In this document: positions 9,601 to 16,614 of the stretch, in pieces
Numbering within the stretch: position 1 is the stretch's first letter
How the letters are laid out: each line of letters begins with the position of its first letter
From: Paraeggerthella hongkongensis
GTDB taxonomy: Bacteria; Actinomycetota; Coriobacteriia; Coriobacteriales; Eggerthellaceae
Direction of reading: 5' to 3'
DNA length: 64,000 nucleotides
Assembly (NCBI RefSeq): GCF_003726035.1
Contig: NZ_QICD01000008.1
Span: forward strand, 1 to 64,000
Notes under the pieces: model-generated
Databases searched by the model: none
The model's input: only the letters and a program-made list of their open reading frames with translations
What the model was told of the DNA's origin: nothing
Made by a program: the position numbers and the translations under genes

Positions 9601-9727
9601 GCCAACCAATCTTTTCGAGAAACTGTTCAACGTCGCTTTCAAAGTCTTTTTCCTGGGTTGCAGGGATGGAGGCAACTTCGTATGAGGGGTTACTTGGATT
9701 CGTGATAGTTTCGGTTTTAATGTCCAT
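6665..9727 (-). CDS. hsdR: type I restriction enzyme subunit R
   Basis: 1020 residues, full family length. Residues 150-200 hold the PD-(D/E)xK nuclease (D178 in DSVDVALFL; E192-x-K194 in TMELKNN). The SF2 translocase follows: Walker A SAGSGKSN near 340, DEAH in IIDEAHSSQTG, motif III FFAFTATP, and the C-terminal helicase motifs including FQTGFDQPKL and QALSRLNR. The last ~200 residues are helical and should dock on the methylase core. It begins 3 bases after hsdS. It cleaves unmodified DNA after ATP-driven translocation when assembled with HsdM and HsdS. Confidence 0.95.
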   Translation of the reverse strand: MDIKTETITNPSNPSYEVASIPATQEKDFESDVEQFLEKIGWRTWRKERVLGASFAAAQADYDRKIALKAESLIGFVKETQPKEWAKIENLYGSNTEREFLKRACDAMEPHENRDGLVNALRNGFKMIPNASFQLCYFEPATDKNPELAKKWRANRFEVVRQLRYGTTPGTNENDSVDVALFLNGIPVVTMELKNNLTGQNTEHAVTQYKKDRSSKELLFKPNRRSIVHFALDSETVQMTTWLKNGKTQFLPFDKGNGKAGAGNPANPNGCRTEYLYREVLAPSSLMDIIRRYVRVEYDADSKAMKKVIFPRYHQMDAVRTLVADVRANGAGKNYLVQHSAGSGKSNTISWLAHRLSTLHNDNGDAVFDTVVILTDRRNLDTQLSDNIEAVDHKRGVVVRIREEDGSAGLRDALNSGAKIVTSTIQKFPYICAEVKSTGRKYAVIIDEAHSSQTGKSHAKMKMALAELDLDQEQDEADRDRLAEELQAQGRLENVSFFAFTATPKQATLEVFGTRDEACETDKDGRLVPRAFHLYSMKQAIQEGFILDVLDSYTCYQQYYKLAKVIENDPRYKGSKANPAMLSIAQNDPKTVATKAGIIVEHFAHDVAAGLDGIAKAMVVTYSRPAAYRLYAAIKEYSESHGYDLKPMIAFSGKLEVDGNELTESSLNGVPETQTASEFERDERRIIVCANKFQTGFDQPKLCAMYVDKMLTGVAAVQALSRLNRCYPGKFTRVVDFVNDWETIRASFAAYYEVTELDAVTDPNVVYDIKARLDGFRIYDEAEVEAVSDEWYATGDPDATLRKIEGKLAPAVDKWKDLEDGPRKLFKSLLRKFLRNYSFIGQMVQLGDEDLHRFFCYAGLLIKKLFSDKDPIEDLHGKVELEYLRIEDKGTRSISLESEKLHNGAANAGVKRDEEKDLLSELVRRMNELFGTDWEEADKIFKACTDKILEDGKFVAQCRSNPMSDVAAVFGQAMMGALGAILAESNEMAEAFSKNEGAYMGFLNESLLPYVYHRANTDEK

Positions 9728-9730
9728 GGG

Positions 9731-10999
9731 CTATCTCAATTCATCAAGGGAATTTTTGCACGAAACGACTTCCGTAATAAGGGCTTGACGCGCCTCCAAG
9801 AGCGACTTGATAGAGGCCGCCCTTTTTTCAATGAGAGCATCAACCTTGCCAACGATGCGATCAAGCTCTTCGGCAATGGCTTCTTGTTCGGAAAGTGGCG
9901 GTAAATATATCGGGCCCTTTTCGAGTAGCTCAATGTTCAGTCCCTGGTAAACACTTCCAGCAAGGTGGGCGTTTAGGTACGACCAGAATGCATTGCTTGA
10001 CAAGTAATACATGAGGAATCGAGCTGAGATGGATTCTTTAACATCGATCATCGCAACTTCTCGCGCAATGTTCCATCCAGCGCATTCTTGGGGAACAATT
10101 GCGCAGCCACCCAAGGTTCCACGTACATTAATTAGTACTTCGCCGCCCTTGAGAATGGTTCGTGAAAACTCATTACTGAGTCCTGGGGTTACTGTTTTCA
10201 ACCCAGAGACATCAACGTAGCCCTCGTGTACGTCACTGCATCTGAACACCGGAACTCCGCCGGTTTCCGGCGAATCGCCAAGCTTGATGATTCCGTATGT
10301 GATGTCCCGATCATGAACTTCGGAGATTCTACTCTTCGACCAACCAACTGGTACTTGCTCAAGCCACTCGGAATTCGTCTCTTTCATTTGGACTGCAGGA
10401 TTCAAACCTTTAAGGGCAAGTTCGCTAATAATAGCTTTTCTATAAGCGCGAAGAAGCTTGCACGATTCGATTTCGCGATCAATCGTTTTGTCAATAAGAG
10501 AGACCTTTTCATCAAGCAAGGAAGCTGCAGCGATTTGATAGTCGGGTTCGGGAACGGGAACCGTGATTTGCCCAAGTTCAGAGACGCTAACACCTCCGAT
10601 TAATCCCGTCATGCGAGACAGGAAGTCTTGTTGAAAATAAGATCCTTGGACAACGTAATACAAAAAACGGGGATTTATGCCTGTAGGATGAATGCAGCAG
10701 AGCTTGTTTACATATGCAACAGTTTTATCAATCTGCGCGACTTTTCTTCCGGCGTTTCCTCCTTCTAGGCACAGCAAGACATCTCCGGCCTCTGCACGGC
10801 GAAACGCTTTATCGGAGTCTTTAATGTATATTCCATTGTTGTATTCGACTCGATGCGTCTCTCGGTCGATGTTCTTCGTAGCAATATACGGAACCGCACT
10901 ATCTGGGTCCATATACAGCGGCTTGTCTTCGTCTTTTATACTGTTTCCGCTGCAAAGAAGGCAGACTCTCTTCAGTGGAATAGTCTTTGGAGAGTTCAA
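9731..10999 (-). CDS. hsdS: type I restriction-modification specificity subunit S
   Basis: 422 residues with two target-recognition halves. Each half has a variable domain followed by a conserved helix: the first boundary is PVPEPDYQIAAASLLDEKVSLIDKTI, cut short here to its key part PEPDYQIAAASLL near 150; the second is LPPLSEQEAIAEELDRI near 370. The C-terminus (IEKRAASIKSLLEARQAL) is the second spacer helix. The start is TTG at 10999, directly after the hsdM TAA, with GGAGG seven bases ahead. It dictates the bipartite sequence methylated and protected; the sequence itself cannot be deduced here. Confidence 0.92.
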   Translation of the reverse strand: MNSPKTIPLKRVCLLCSGNSIKDEDKPLYMDPDSAVPYIATKNIDRETHRVEYNNGIYIKDSDKAFRRAEAGDVLLCLEGGNAGRKVAQIDKTVAYVNKLCCIHPTGINPRFLYYVVQGSYFQQDFLSRMTGLIGGVSVSELGQITVPVPEPDYQIAAASLLDEKVSLIDKTIDREIESCKLLRAYRKAIISELALKGLNPAVQMKETNSEWLEQVPVGWSKSRISEVHDRDITYGIIKLGDSPETGGVPVFRCSDVHEGYVDVSGLKTVTPGLSNEFSRTILKGGEVLINVRGTLGGCAIVPQECAGWNIAREVAMIDVKESISARFLMYYLSSNAFWSYLNAHLAGSVYQGLNIELLEKGPIYLPPLSEQEAIAEELDRIVGKVDALIEKRAASIKSLLEARQALITEVVSCKNSLDELR

Positions 11000-12772
11000 T
11001 TACTTACCTCCAATCTCATCGAAAAGCGACGAGATTTCAAGCTCAATTTTATGTAGGTCAGCCAAGATTTCGGAACTTGGGCGTATTTCCTCAAACTTGA
11101 AGAAATACCTACTAAATTGAATTTCATAACCAATCGTGCCCAAAACCATTTGCTTCGTGGCTTTGTCTTTTCGGGCTTCAATCCAGGCGCCAGGTGCAAA
11201 GGGTCTAACTTCGCGATTGAGATAGTCTTCAGGGCTTTCACGTAGAGGAATACACTCTGTGTCTTTGAGAGACTTGTCGGCTTTTGGCCTTCCCTTTTTG
11301 TCAACGACAATTCTTCCAGTGAAGGGATCTACAAGCGGACGCATGACGTCGACTTGAATGTAGCCAAAATCTTCGTTTGCGAAAACTTTAGATACAGATT
11401 CATCGGCAGAATCGAATTGGGTGTACAAATTCATGATGTCCTGGATTTGCGAGTCGCTAAGTTTCACTCGCTTTGATCCAAGACTACGAGGCATTTTCAT
11501 GTAGATGCCGTTTGCATTTATAAGCTGAACTTTTCCCTGGCGTTGAGGGACTTTATTGTTGCTCAGCACCCAAATGTAGGTCGAGATGCCGGTATTGAAG
11601 AAGAAATCGTTGGGCATCGCAATAATGGCCTCAACAAGATCGCTCTCAAGAAGATACTTTCTAATTTCGCTTTCTCCTGAACCCGCGGCCCCAGTAAACA
11701 TTGGACTTCCGTTCATGAAAACAGCTATACGACCGCCGCCTTCAGATCTTGGTCTCATCTTTGCGACCATATGTTGAACGAAGAGCAGCTGGCCGTCGTT
11801 AATTCGGGGAAGGCCAGCTCCGAAGCGACCAGCGAATCCCTTCTCCTCATGCTCTTTCATGACGGCTTTCTTGGACTTTTCCCACTTGACGCCGTAGGGA
11901 GGGTTCGAGATCTGGTAGCCGAAAGTCTCACCGGCCATGAGGTCATCGGCAAGCGTGTCGCCCTTGTGGACGTTCGCCGCATTGCCTCCCTTGAGCACGG
12001 TGTCAGACTTGCAGATAGCGTATGACTCGTCGTTAATCTCCTGAGCATATGTGACTACGGTGACATCTTGGCCGAGCTCGTCGTTGAGACCGCGGACTTT
12101 CTCTTTGAAAACGCTGAGAGCACCGCCGGTGCCCGCACATGGATCGCAGACCTTAACAATGCCATTTGGCTTGGTGAGGTCTTCCTTTGCGCCGGCAATG
12201 AGCAGTTCGGCAGCCAGAGCGAGTCCGTCGCGCGGGCTGAAGTGTTCTCCGGCGGTCTCGTTGGAGACTTCGGAGAACTTGCGGATAAGTTCCTCGTAAA
12301 TGTCGCCCATGACGGCATTGTCTACAGATTCGGGGCTTAAATCGACTTCGGGTTTGCAGAATCGCTCCACGATCAAATAGAGCAAGTCGTTGTCTGCCAA
12401 GGTCTTGATGACATCAAAGATCTTGAATTTCTCAAATACGTCGGCCATGTCAGCGGAGAAAGATGTTACGTAGGAGATGAGGTTGTCTTTGATGTCATCA
12501 GCCTCGTCAAGAAGCGACTCCATGGTGTAATGGGAAGTATTGTAGAAGCCCACGCTGCCAGCGGCCTTCATGAGCTGCGTCTTCTTGATGGCCGCAGGAA
12601 GGGTACTCTCGTTTGCCTTGAGGACTGCCTGCTTGGTTGGCTTAAGGACGACATCCAAACGACGCATGACGGTAAAGGGGAGAATGATTCCGCCATACTC
12701 ATGCTGCTTATACGTGTTGCGAAGCAGGTCCGCAGTACCCCAGATGAAGCGGGAGATCTCATTGTAATTCAA
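11000..12772 (-). CDS. hsdM: type I restriction-modification methylase subunit M
   Basis: 590 residues; N6-adenine methyltransferase. The helical HsdM N-terminal domain (1-150) precedes AdoMet motif I DPCAGTGG (210-217) and catalytic motif IV N290-P-P-Y293. FSPRDGLALAAELL before motif I is typical of HsdM. The C-terminal ~100 residues extend beyond the E. coli type and end with a helical coil. Start is TTG at 12772, one base after the preceding stop, with AGAGG upstream. It forms M2S with HsdS and M2S1R2 with HsdR, both encoded immediately downstream. Confidence 0.94.
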   Translation of the reverse strand: MNYNEISRFIWGTADLLRNTYKQHEYGGIILPFTVMRRLDVVLKPTKQAVLKANESTLPAAIKKTQLMKAAGSVGFYNTSHYTMESLLDEADDIKDNLISYVTSFSADMADVFEKFKIFDVIKTLADNDLLYLIVERFCKPEVDLSPESVDNAVMGDIYEELIRKFSEVSNETAGEHFSPRDGLALAAELLIAGAKEDLTKPNGIVKVCDPCAGTGGALSVFKEKVRGLNDELGQDVTVVTYAQEINDESYAICKSDTVLKGGNAANVHKGDTLADDLMAGETFGYQISNPPYGVKWEKSKKAVMKEHEEKGFAGRFGAGLPRINDGQLLFVQHMVAKMRPRSEGGGRIAVFMNGSPMFTGAAGSGESEIRKYLLESDLVEAIIAMPNDFFFNTGISTYIWVLSNNKVPQRQGKVQLINANGIYMKMPRSLGSKRVKLSDSQIQDIMNLYTQFDSADESVSKVFANEDFGYIQVDVMRPLVDPFTGRIVVDKKGRPKADKSLKDTECIPLRESPEDYLNREVRPFAPGAWIEARKDKATKQMVLGTIGYEIQFSRYFFKFEEIRPSSEILADLHKIELEISSLFDEIGGK

Positions 12773-12773
12773 T

Positions 12774-12983
12774 TTAGCCTCTTTCTACGTTCGACAGTTC
12801 GTCGATAATGCACTTGCGCACGAGCGTGCTAAAGCTCATCCCTTTGAGCTCAGCAGCTTCCTTTGCGCTATCTCGGAGGTTCTTGGGCAGCCGTATCGTG
12901 ATGGCGGTCATCTCACCACCAACAAGGTACTGCTGGATATCAGTGGTATCGGCGCCAGACTTAATCAGTTGCTTGTAGCTCAT
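12774..12983 (-). CDS. ribbon-helix-helix (CopG-like) DNA-binding protein
   Basis: 69 residues from ATG 12983, which has GGAAGGAA twelve bases upstream; a longer frame reaches 13043 but lacks a ribosome site. The C-terminal half, MTAITIRLPKNLRDSAKEAA then KGMSFSTLVRKCIIDEL, is an RHH fold: a beta strand followed by two helices, as in Arc/CopG repressors and many antitoxins. The N-terminus (SGADTTDIQQYLVGGE) is an acidic extension. No toxin partner is adjacent; the next gene is hsdM one base away. It is the only clear DNA-binding regulator in the island and a candidate autoregulator of it. Confidence 0.75.
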   Translation of the reverse strand: MSYKQLIKSGADTTDIQQYLVGGEMTAITIRLPKNLRDSAKEAAELKGMSFSTLVRKCIIDELSNVERG

Positions 12984-13026
12984 CGCATGGTTCCTTCCGT
13001 GTGTATGCGAAGTGCAATACAAACGA

Positions 13027-13066
13027 ATTATATCATTTCCCAAAAACGTTCATTAGCTGTCAGCTA
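13027..13066 (-). promoter_or_regulatory. internal promoter P2 of the defense island with palindrome
   Basis: On the minus strand a perfect -10 TATAAT (13032-13027) is preceded by TGA (13035-13033), giving an extended -10 box; no good -35 is visible. A perfect inverted repeat TAGCTG-T-CAGCTA sits at 13054-13066, about 35-45 bases upstream of the expected start. It lies in the only long gap (94 bases) in the island and should drive the RHH gene and hsdMSR onward. Confidence 0.55.
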
Positions 13067-13077
13067 GGCGTGGACTG

Positions 13078-13617
13078 TTAGGCGGCGAGAAACCCTGCAC
13101 TGATGAGTGATTCGAGATTTTCCCTGAAATTGGTCTTGGTCACCTTGAGGCCGCCGTTTGCGGTGAGTCTGATTACCCTGGGGAAGACATCTCTCATTCG
13201 TTCCATGCGCGCAATGACGCTACCGTCAGAGCCCTTTCCGCTTGTGCTGTGAGGGACGGCGCCGAACATAACCGCAACAATATTGTGGTTGTACTCGAGT
13301 TTCCGGAAGTCGTAACGCACGCTTTCGTCGTGATCAACAAAGACGATACGGTCGCGGGAAATGCCCAATTCCTTAGCCACGCCGCATAGGTCCTTGGGGC
13401 GCGCCCGCGCATCGCCGAACACCACAACCTTGCCTTCGGGCCACGTCTCGAGGGGCACATCGCCCTCAGCGAGGTCTCCCATTCCAATCAGATACAGGAA
13501 CTCTTCAAGTCTACCGTTGGTGTTAAGCCTGATGAGGACCGTGGTGATTTCCTCAGGCAGGCGCGCAAGGATCTCTTCCTGAAGTTCTAGAAGCGCCTCT
13601 GCTCCGAGCTTATCCAA
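13078..13617 (-). CDS. unrecognised protein coupled to the methylase-specificity fusion
   Basis: 179 residues from a TTG at 13617, ten bases after the upstream stop and preceded by a run of five G. I do not recognise the family. The middle reads like an alternating alpha/beta fold: VVVFGDARA, then RDRIVFVDHDES, then HNIVAVMFGAVPHS, followed by a Ser/Gly-rich loop and Arg-rich helix. The conserved-looking acidic and His residues (GDARAR, DHDE, PHS) could be a binding or catalytic site. The N-terminal third is helical and acidic. Tight linkage to the methylase-TRD fusion suggests it belongs to that system, as an effector or accessory subunit; this is inference from position alone. Confidence 0.65.
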   Translation of the reverse strand: MDKLGAEALLELQEEILARLPEEITTVLIRLNTNGRLEEFLYLIGMGDLAEGDVPLETWPEGKVVVFGDARARPKDLCGVAKELGISRDRIVFVDHDESVRYDFRKLEYNHNIVAVMFGAVPHSTSGKGSDGSVIARMERMRDVFPRVIRLTANGGLKVTKTNFRENLESLISAGFLAA

Positions 13618-13627
13618 GACATACCCC

Positions 13628-15376
13628 CTATCCCTCGTCCAGGAGGCTTGCCATCTTTTGGCGTGCCTTCTCGATTGCCATCTTGTGAATGGTAATCTCC
13701 TGGCGGAGGGCCTCGTAGCGATCAATAATTTTTGCCTGTTCATCAATGCTCGCTATCGGGACCAAAATGTCGTCGAAAGCCTTAGCAGGAATGCTTGGCA
13801 TGGTAGTGCCCACGCATGCCCTTCGGAGTTGAGCAACACCCTGATCGGTGCAAAGATAGAGTTTCACGTATCGAGGGTCGACCTTTGCACGGTCGAGGCT
13901 GATGATGTAGAGGTTTCCCGTTGCGAGGATCTTCTCGCCCTCAGGTACATCAGCCACTGCAATCTTGAAATTGGGGCCGATTTTGGAGAGCAGTAGATCG
14001 CCGTCTTTTACGCAGTACTTATCCTGACTCGGCTCGATCTCCGTGAGGTAGGGCAGGTCGTCTTCGATTTCGCCATCGATGATGTTTTGAAGCATCAAGT
14101 ACCTAAACTTGGTGGAAGTGTTGGAATTGAACTCCTCGAGCTGCCTCTTGGCCCAACCGGATCCTCGGGTGATCTTGAGCGAGAGGTTCTCAACCGAGAT
14201 GCCGTCTTTCACTTCGATGGCCTCTCCAAGGTGCCGCTCTGGGTTAAGGATGAAGCCGTCGGCTGCGAGATCGTCATAGGTCATACGTCTACTGAGACCT
14301 TCGTCGTCCTTGTTAAGAAGCTCCAAGATCCTTGCGATGTCACCGTCTGAGAAGGTCGTTTCCCTACGCCCTTTCTGACATAGCTCAGACGCGTCGATAA
14401 GCCTAACTGCGTCATTGCCCTTCGAAAGTATGACCATGGTTGTCGGGATTCCCGTGCAAGGGCTGAACATGCCTGCAGGCAGTGCGATTACAGCCTCGAT
14501 CCAGCCATTGGCGATGAAGTGACGGCGAATCCTCTCGTCTGCGCCGTTGTAGGAGCTTCCGCGCGTCATGACCCCAACCGCTTTTCCGCCTTCCTTCAGC
14601 CTTGCGATGAGCTGAAGGTTGAAGAGCCAGTCGCTAGACTGGAAATGCGGGATGCCCTCGTAGCCCTGCAACTCGATGGCCTCGAGCACCTCCTTCTTAA
14701 GGGAGCCCATCTTCATTGCGAAGGGATAGTTGGAGAAGCATTTGTCGAAGGTTCCGTCAATGCGAAACATGTCAGCTTGCTCAACAGTAGCGTTTGGGCC
14801 TATAGCTTCTGTGCGCATTTTCGCAATCGCCACGGAAGTCAGGTTGATGTCGCATCCGTAGACAAGCTCGCAGTCGGCTTCCTTGGATGCTCTGACGAGA
14901 AAAGATCCAGTTCCTGTTCCGAAATCGGCCACACGGTTTCCCTTGACGATATCCAGGGCCTTGACTGCGAGTTCGGTAACGCCGCGCGGGGTGATTCCCT
15001 CGAATCCCATGAATTGGGAAGCAAGGCCTTCCTCCAGTTCGATGTCGAGAATGATTTTCGCAAGTTCCTCGGGATCGTCAGGGAGGATTCCGTAGACCTT
15101 CCTCACGGCATCCGCGGAATTCGAAAGGTAGCGTCCGGACGCGAAGACGTCCTCGACAAGATGGGAGATATGGCCGTCCTCGTCGTTTTCGTGAACTACC
15201 TCAATGAGGTCACTAACAATATCATCGCTAGTTGCGATGCCTGCGTTGAACTGGGTAAGAGCCGCCCTCTTGGCGTGACAGATCGCCATGACGGCAATAA
15301 AGCTGTAACCACGGTCAATCACTGATCCGCGAAGAGCGTTGGCGACTTCCCATGCAATGTTGCTCGTCTTTTCCAA
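13628..15376 (-). CDS. N6-adenine DNA methyltransferase fused to a specificity-like domain
   Basis: 582 residues. A helical N-terminal region (1-130) is followed by AdoMet motif I D151-FGTGTGS and the catalytic motif IV, here SNYPF (N216-Y-P-F219) instead of NPPY/F. From about 395 the protein turns into an HsdS-like target-recognition domain that ends in the S-type helix (IDEQAKIIDRYEALRQ). It is thus an M-S fusion, similar to type I-like solitary or type IIG-like methylases. No nuclease domain is seen in it. The start is TTG with AAGGAGG seven bases ahead. It is the first gene of the island and stands directly under promoter P1. Confidence 0.85.
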   Translation of the reverse strand: MEKTSNIAWEVANALRGSVIDRGYSFIAVMAICHAKRAALTQFNAGIATSDDIVSDLIEVVHENDEDGHISHLVEDVFASGRYLSNSADAVRKVYGILPDDPEELAKIILDIELEEGLASQFMGFEGITPRGVTELAVKALDIVKGNRVADFGTGTGSFLVRASKEADCELVYGCDINLTSVAIAKMRTEAIGPNATVEQADMFRIDGTFDKCFSNYPFAMKMGSLKKEVLEAIELQGYEGIPHFQSSDWLFNLQLIARLKEGGKAVGVMTRGSSYNGADERIRRHFIANGWIEAVIALPAGMFSPCTGIPTTMVILSKGNDAVRLIDASELCQKGRRETTFSDGDIARILELLNKDDEGLSRRMTYDDLAADGFILNPERHLGEAIEVKDGISVENLSLKITRGSGWAKRQLEEFNSNTSTKFRYLMLQNIIDGEIEDDLPYLTEIEPSQDKYCVKDGDLLLSKIGPNFKIAVADVPEGEKILATGNLYIISLDRAKVDPRYVKLYLCTDQGVAQLRRACVGTTMPSIPAKAFDDILVPIASIDEQAKIIDRYEALRQEITIHKMAIEKARQKMASLLDEG

Positions 15377-15387
15377 TGTTGCCTCCT

Positions 15388-15475
15388 TGGTTTACGACTA
15401 CCAAATTCTTGTTTAAGGACACTATATCATCTCTTTGGTAATCGTAAACCAGAAATTCTTGGTAATGAAGAACCA
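15388..15475. promoter_or_regulatory. three operator-like repeats around promoter P1
   Basis: An 18-base site at 15388-15405 and its near-perfect inverted copy at 15434-15451 (17 of 18 match when reversed) flank the start region of P1. A third, weaker copy (13 of 18) is at 15458-15475. The shared core is TGGT-n3-CG-n3-ACCA-like, itself an imperfect palindrome, which suits a dimeric repressor. One site covers the -35 box, another lies just before the ribosome site of the first gene. Confidence 0.6.
15421..15448 (-). promoter_or_regulatory. promoter P1 of the defense island
   Basis: Minus strand: -35 TTTACG (15448-15443), 16-base spacer, -10 TATAGT (15426-15421). The predicted start near 15414 leaves a ~38-base leader containing an operator copy and AAGGAGG before the TTG start at 15376. 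Confidence 0.6.
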
Positions 15476-15479
15476 TGTT

Positions 15480-16614
15480 CGTATTGAGGGTTCACACCCG
15501 CCTCCCGCGTCGGATTAGCGATCGGCGAGCTTGAGAGCGAATCATGAGGAACAGTCGGTTGCACTAAGGAGCCACAGGCAAGTCATGGCTCTCAGCCCTT
15601 GCAGGCCCGATCTTGTTGATATCACCCCTGAAGTAAAGGCGGGTGACACCAAACGCCCCTAGCGCTCACGTGCAAGCCGATGAAGAAGCGGGGGTGTCTC
15701 TGGCTGTATCGCCGAGCCGGCATGCTGCTGCAAGCTCTTCGCGCAACCTTGCCAACCCTCGAATCGACGCCACCTATGGCAATGGTCGATGAAGCCAAAC
15801 CTTCGTCATGCAGGCAATCATTCTGGTTGCCTCGTTCGGTCCAACCATCTTCGGCTCGAATTCACACTCGTAGCAGGTAGGCTATCCAGCCATCCTGAAT
15901 CCATTGCACAGAACCCCCTATGCCGGGACGTCCTCCTTCGCCTTCCTTGGCTCCGCCAAACTCGCTCAGAACCAGGCTCTTCAGCCAAGGCGCGAAAAAC
16001 TTTTGCTGCGCAAAACTCGGGCCCTACCGGGTTTTCGCTTGATTCCTTGCCCTCGGCCAGAACCTGCGCGGCTTTTGGATCACGAGGCAGGCCCAGAACT
16101 CGAATGCTGCGTCAAAAGTTTGAAGAAGGACGAGCTGCAGAAGCAGCTCTACAACGCGCTCATTGAGCTTGAGGAGAGAACCGGTACTGGTAGCTTCGCT
16201 TAGGCGATAGCAAGCCTCTGAAAGCGAGCTCAAGACCTAGGCTTTCTCGGCCAGATAGGTCATCACCTTTATGAAGATGACTACAGGAGCAAAAAGCAGC
16301 GCAAGAAGAGCGTCGAAACATCCCGGCCTCCTCACGCCATCCCCTTTCGACAAATCACTCCCTGCAGAACCCAGAATATCGCAATCGATGCGTCCACCAT
16401 GCGCCAAGCATCGGACAACAAGCTCTCCCGCCCCTCCCGCCTCTCCGCCCCAACCTTAAAAAGACCTGAAATCCCATTTGCCGTGGTATAAAGACCCCAA
16501 GCAACGAAAGACCCCCTTGAGGAATCGGCCTTCCGGACGGAGCACCATCGCCCATGGAGCAACCGGAAACGCAAGAACTGCGCCGCATTCCCCAAACGAA
16601 GCGAAGAGGCATCG
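15480..16614. other. 1.1 kb without a supportable gene
   Basis: Only short overlapping frames are present, without ribosome sites or recognisable motifs. One plus-strand frame ends at 16203 with a helical charged tail (KKDELQKQLYNALIELEE) and may be a remnant of something. No tRNA, attachment repeat or terminator is apparent. It separates the A/T-rich island from high-GC sequence and may be a decayed junction. Confidence 0.4.

Noticed and set aside
13628-15376. BREX-type PglX methylase
   Set aside because: Too short and no other BREX genes (pglZ, brxC, brxL) are near; the M-S fusion fits better.
15808-15873. Short frame starting MQAIILVASF, like the start of cobaltochelatase CbiK
   Set aside because: Stops after 21 codons with no continuation in other frames and no ribosome site.
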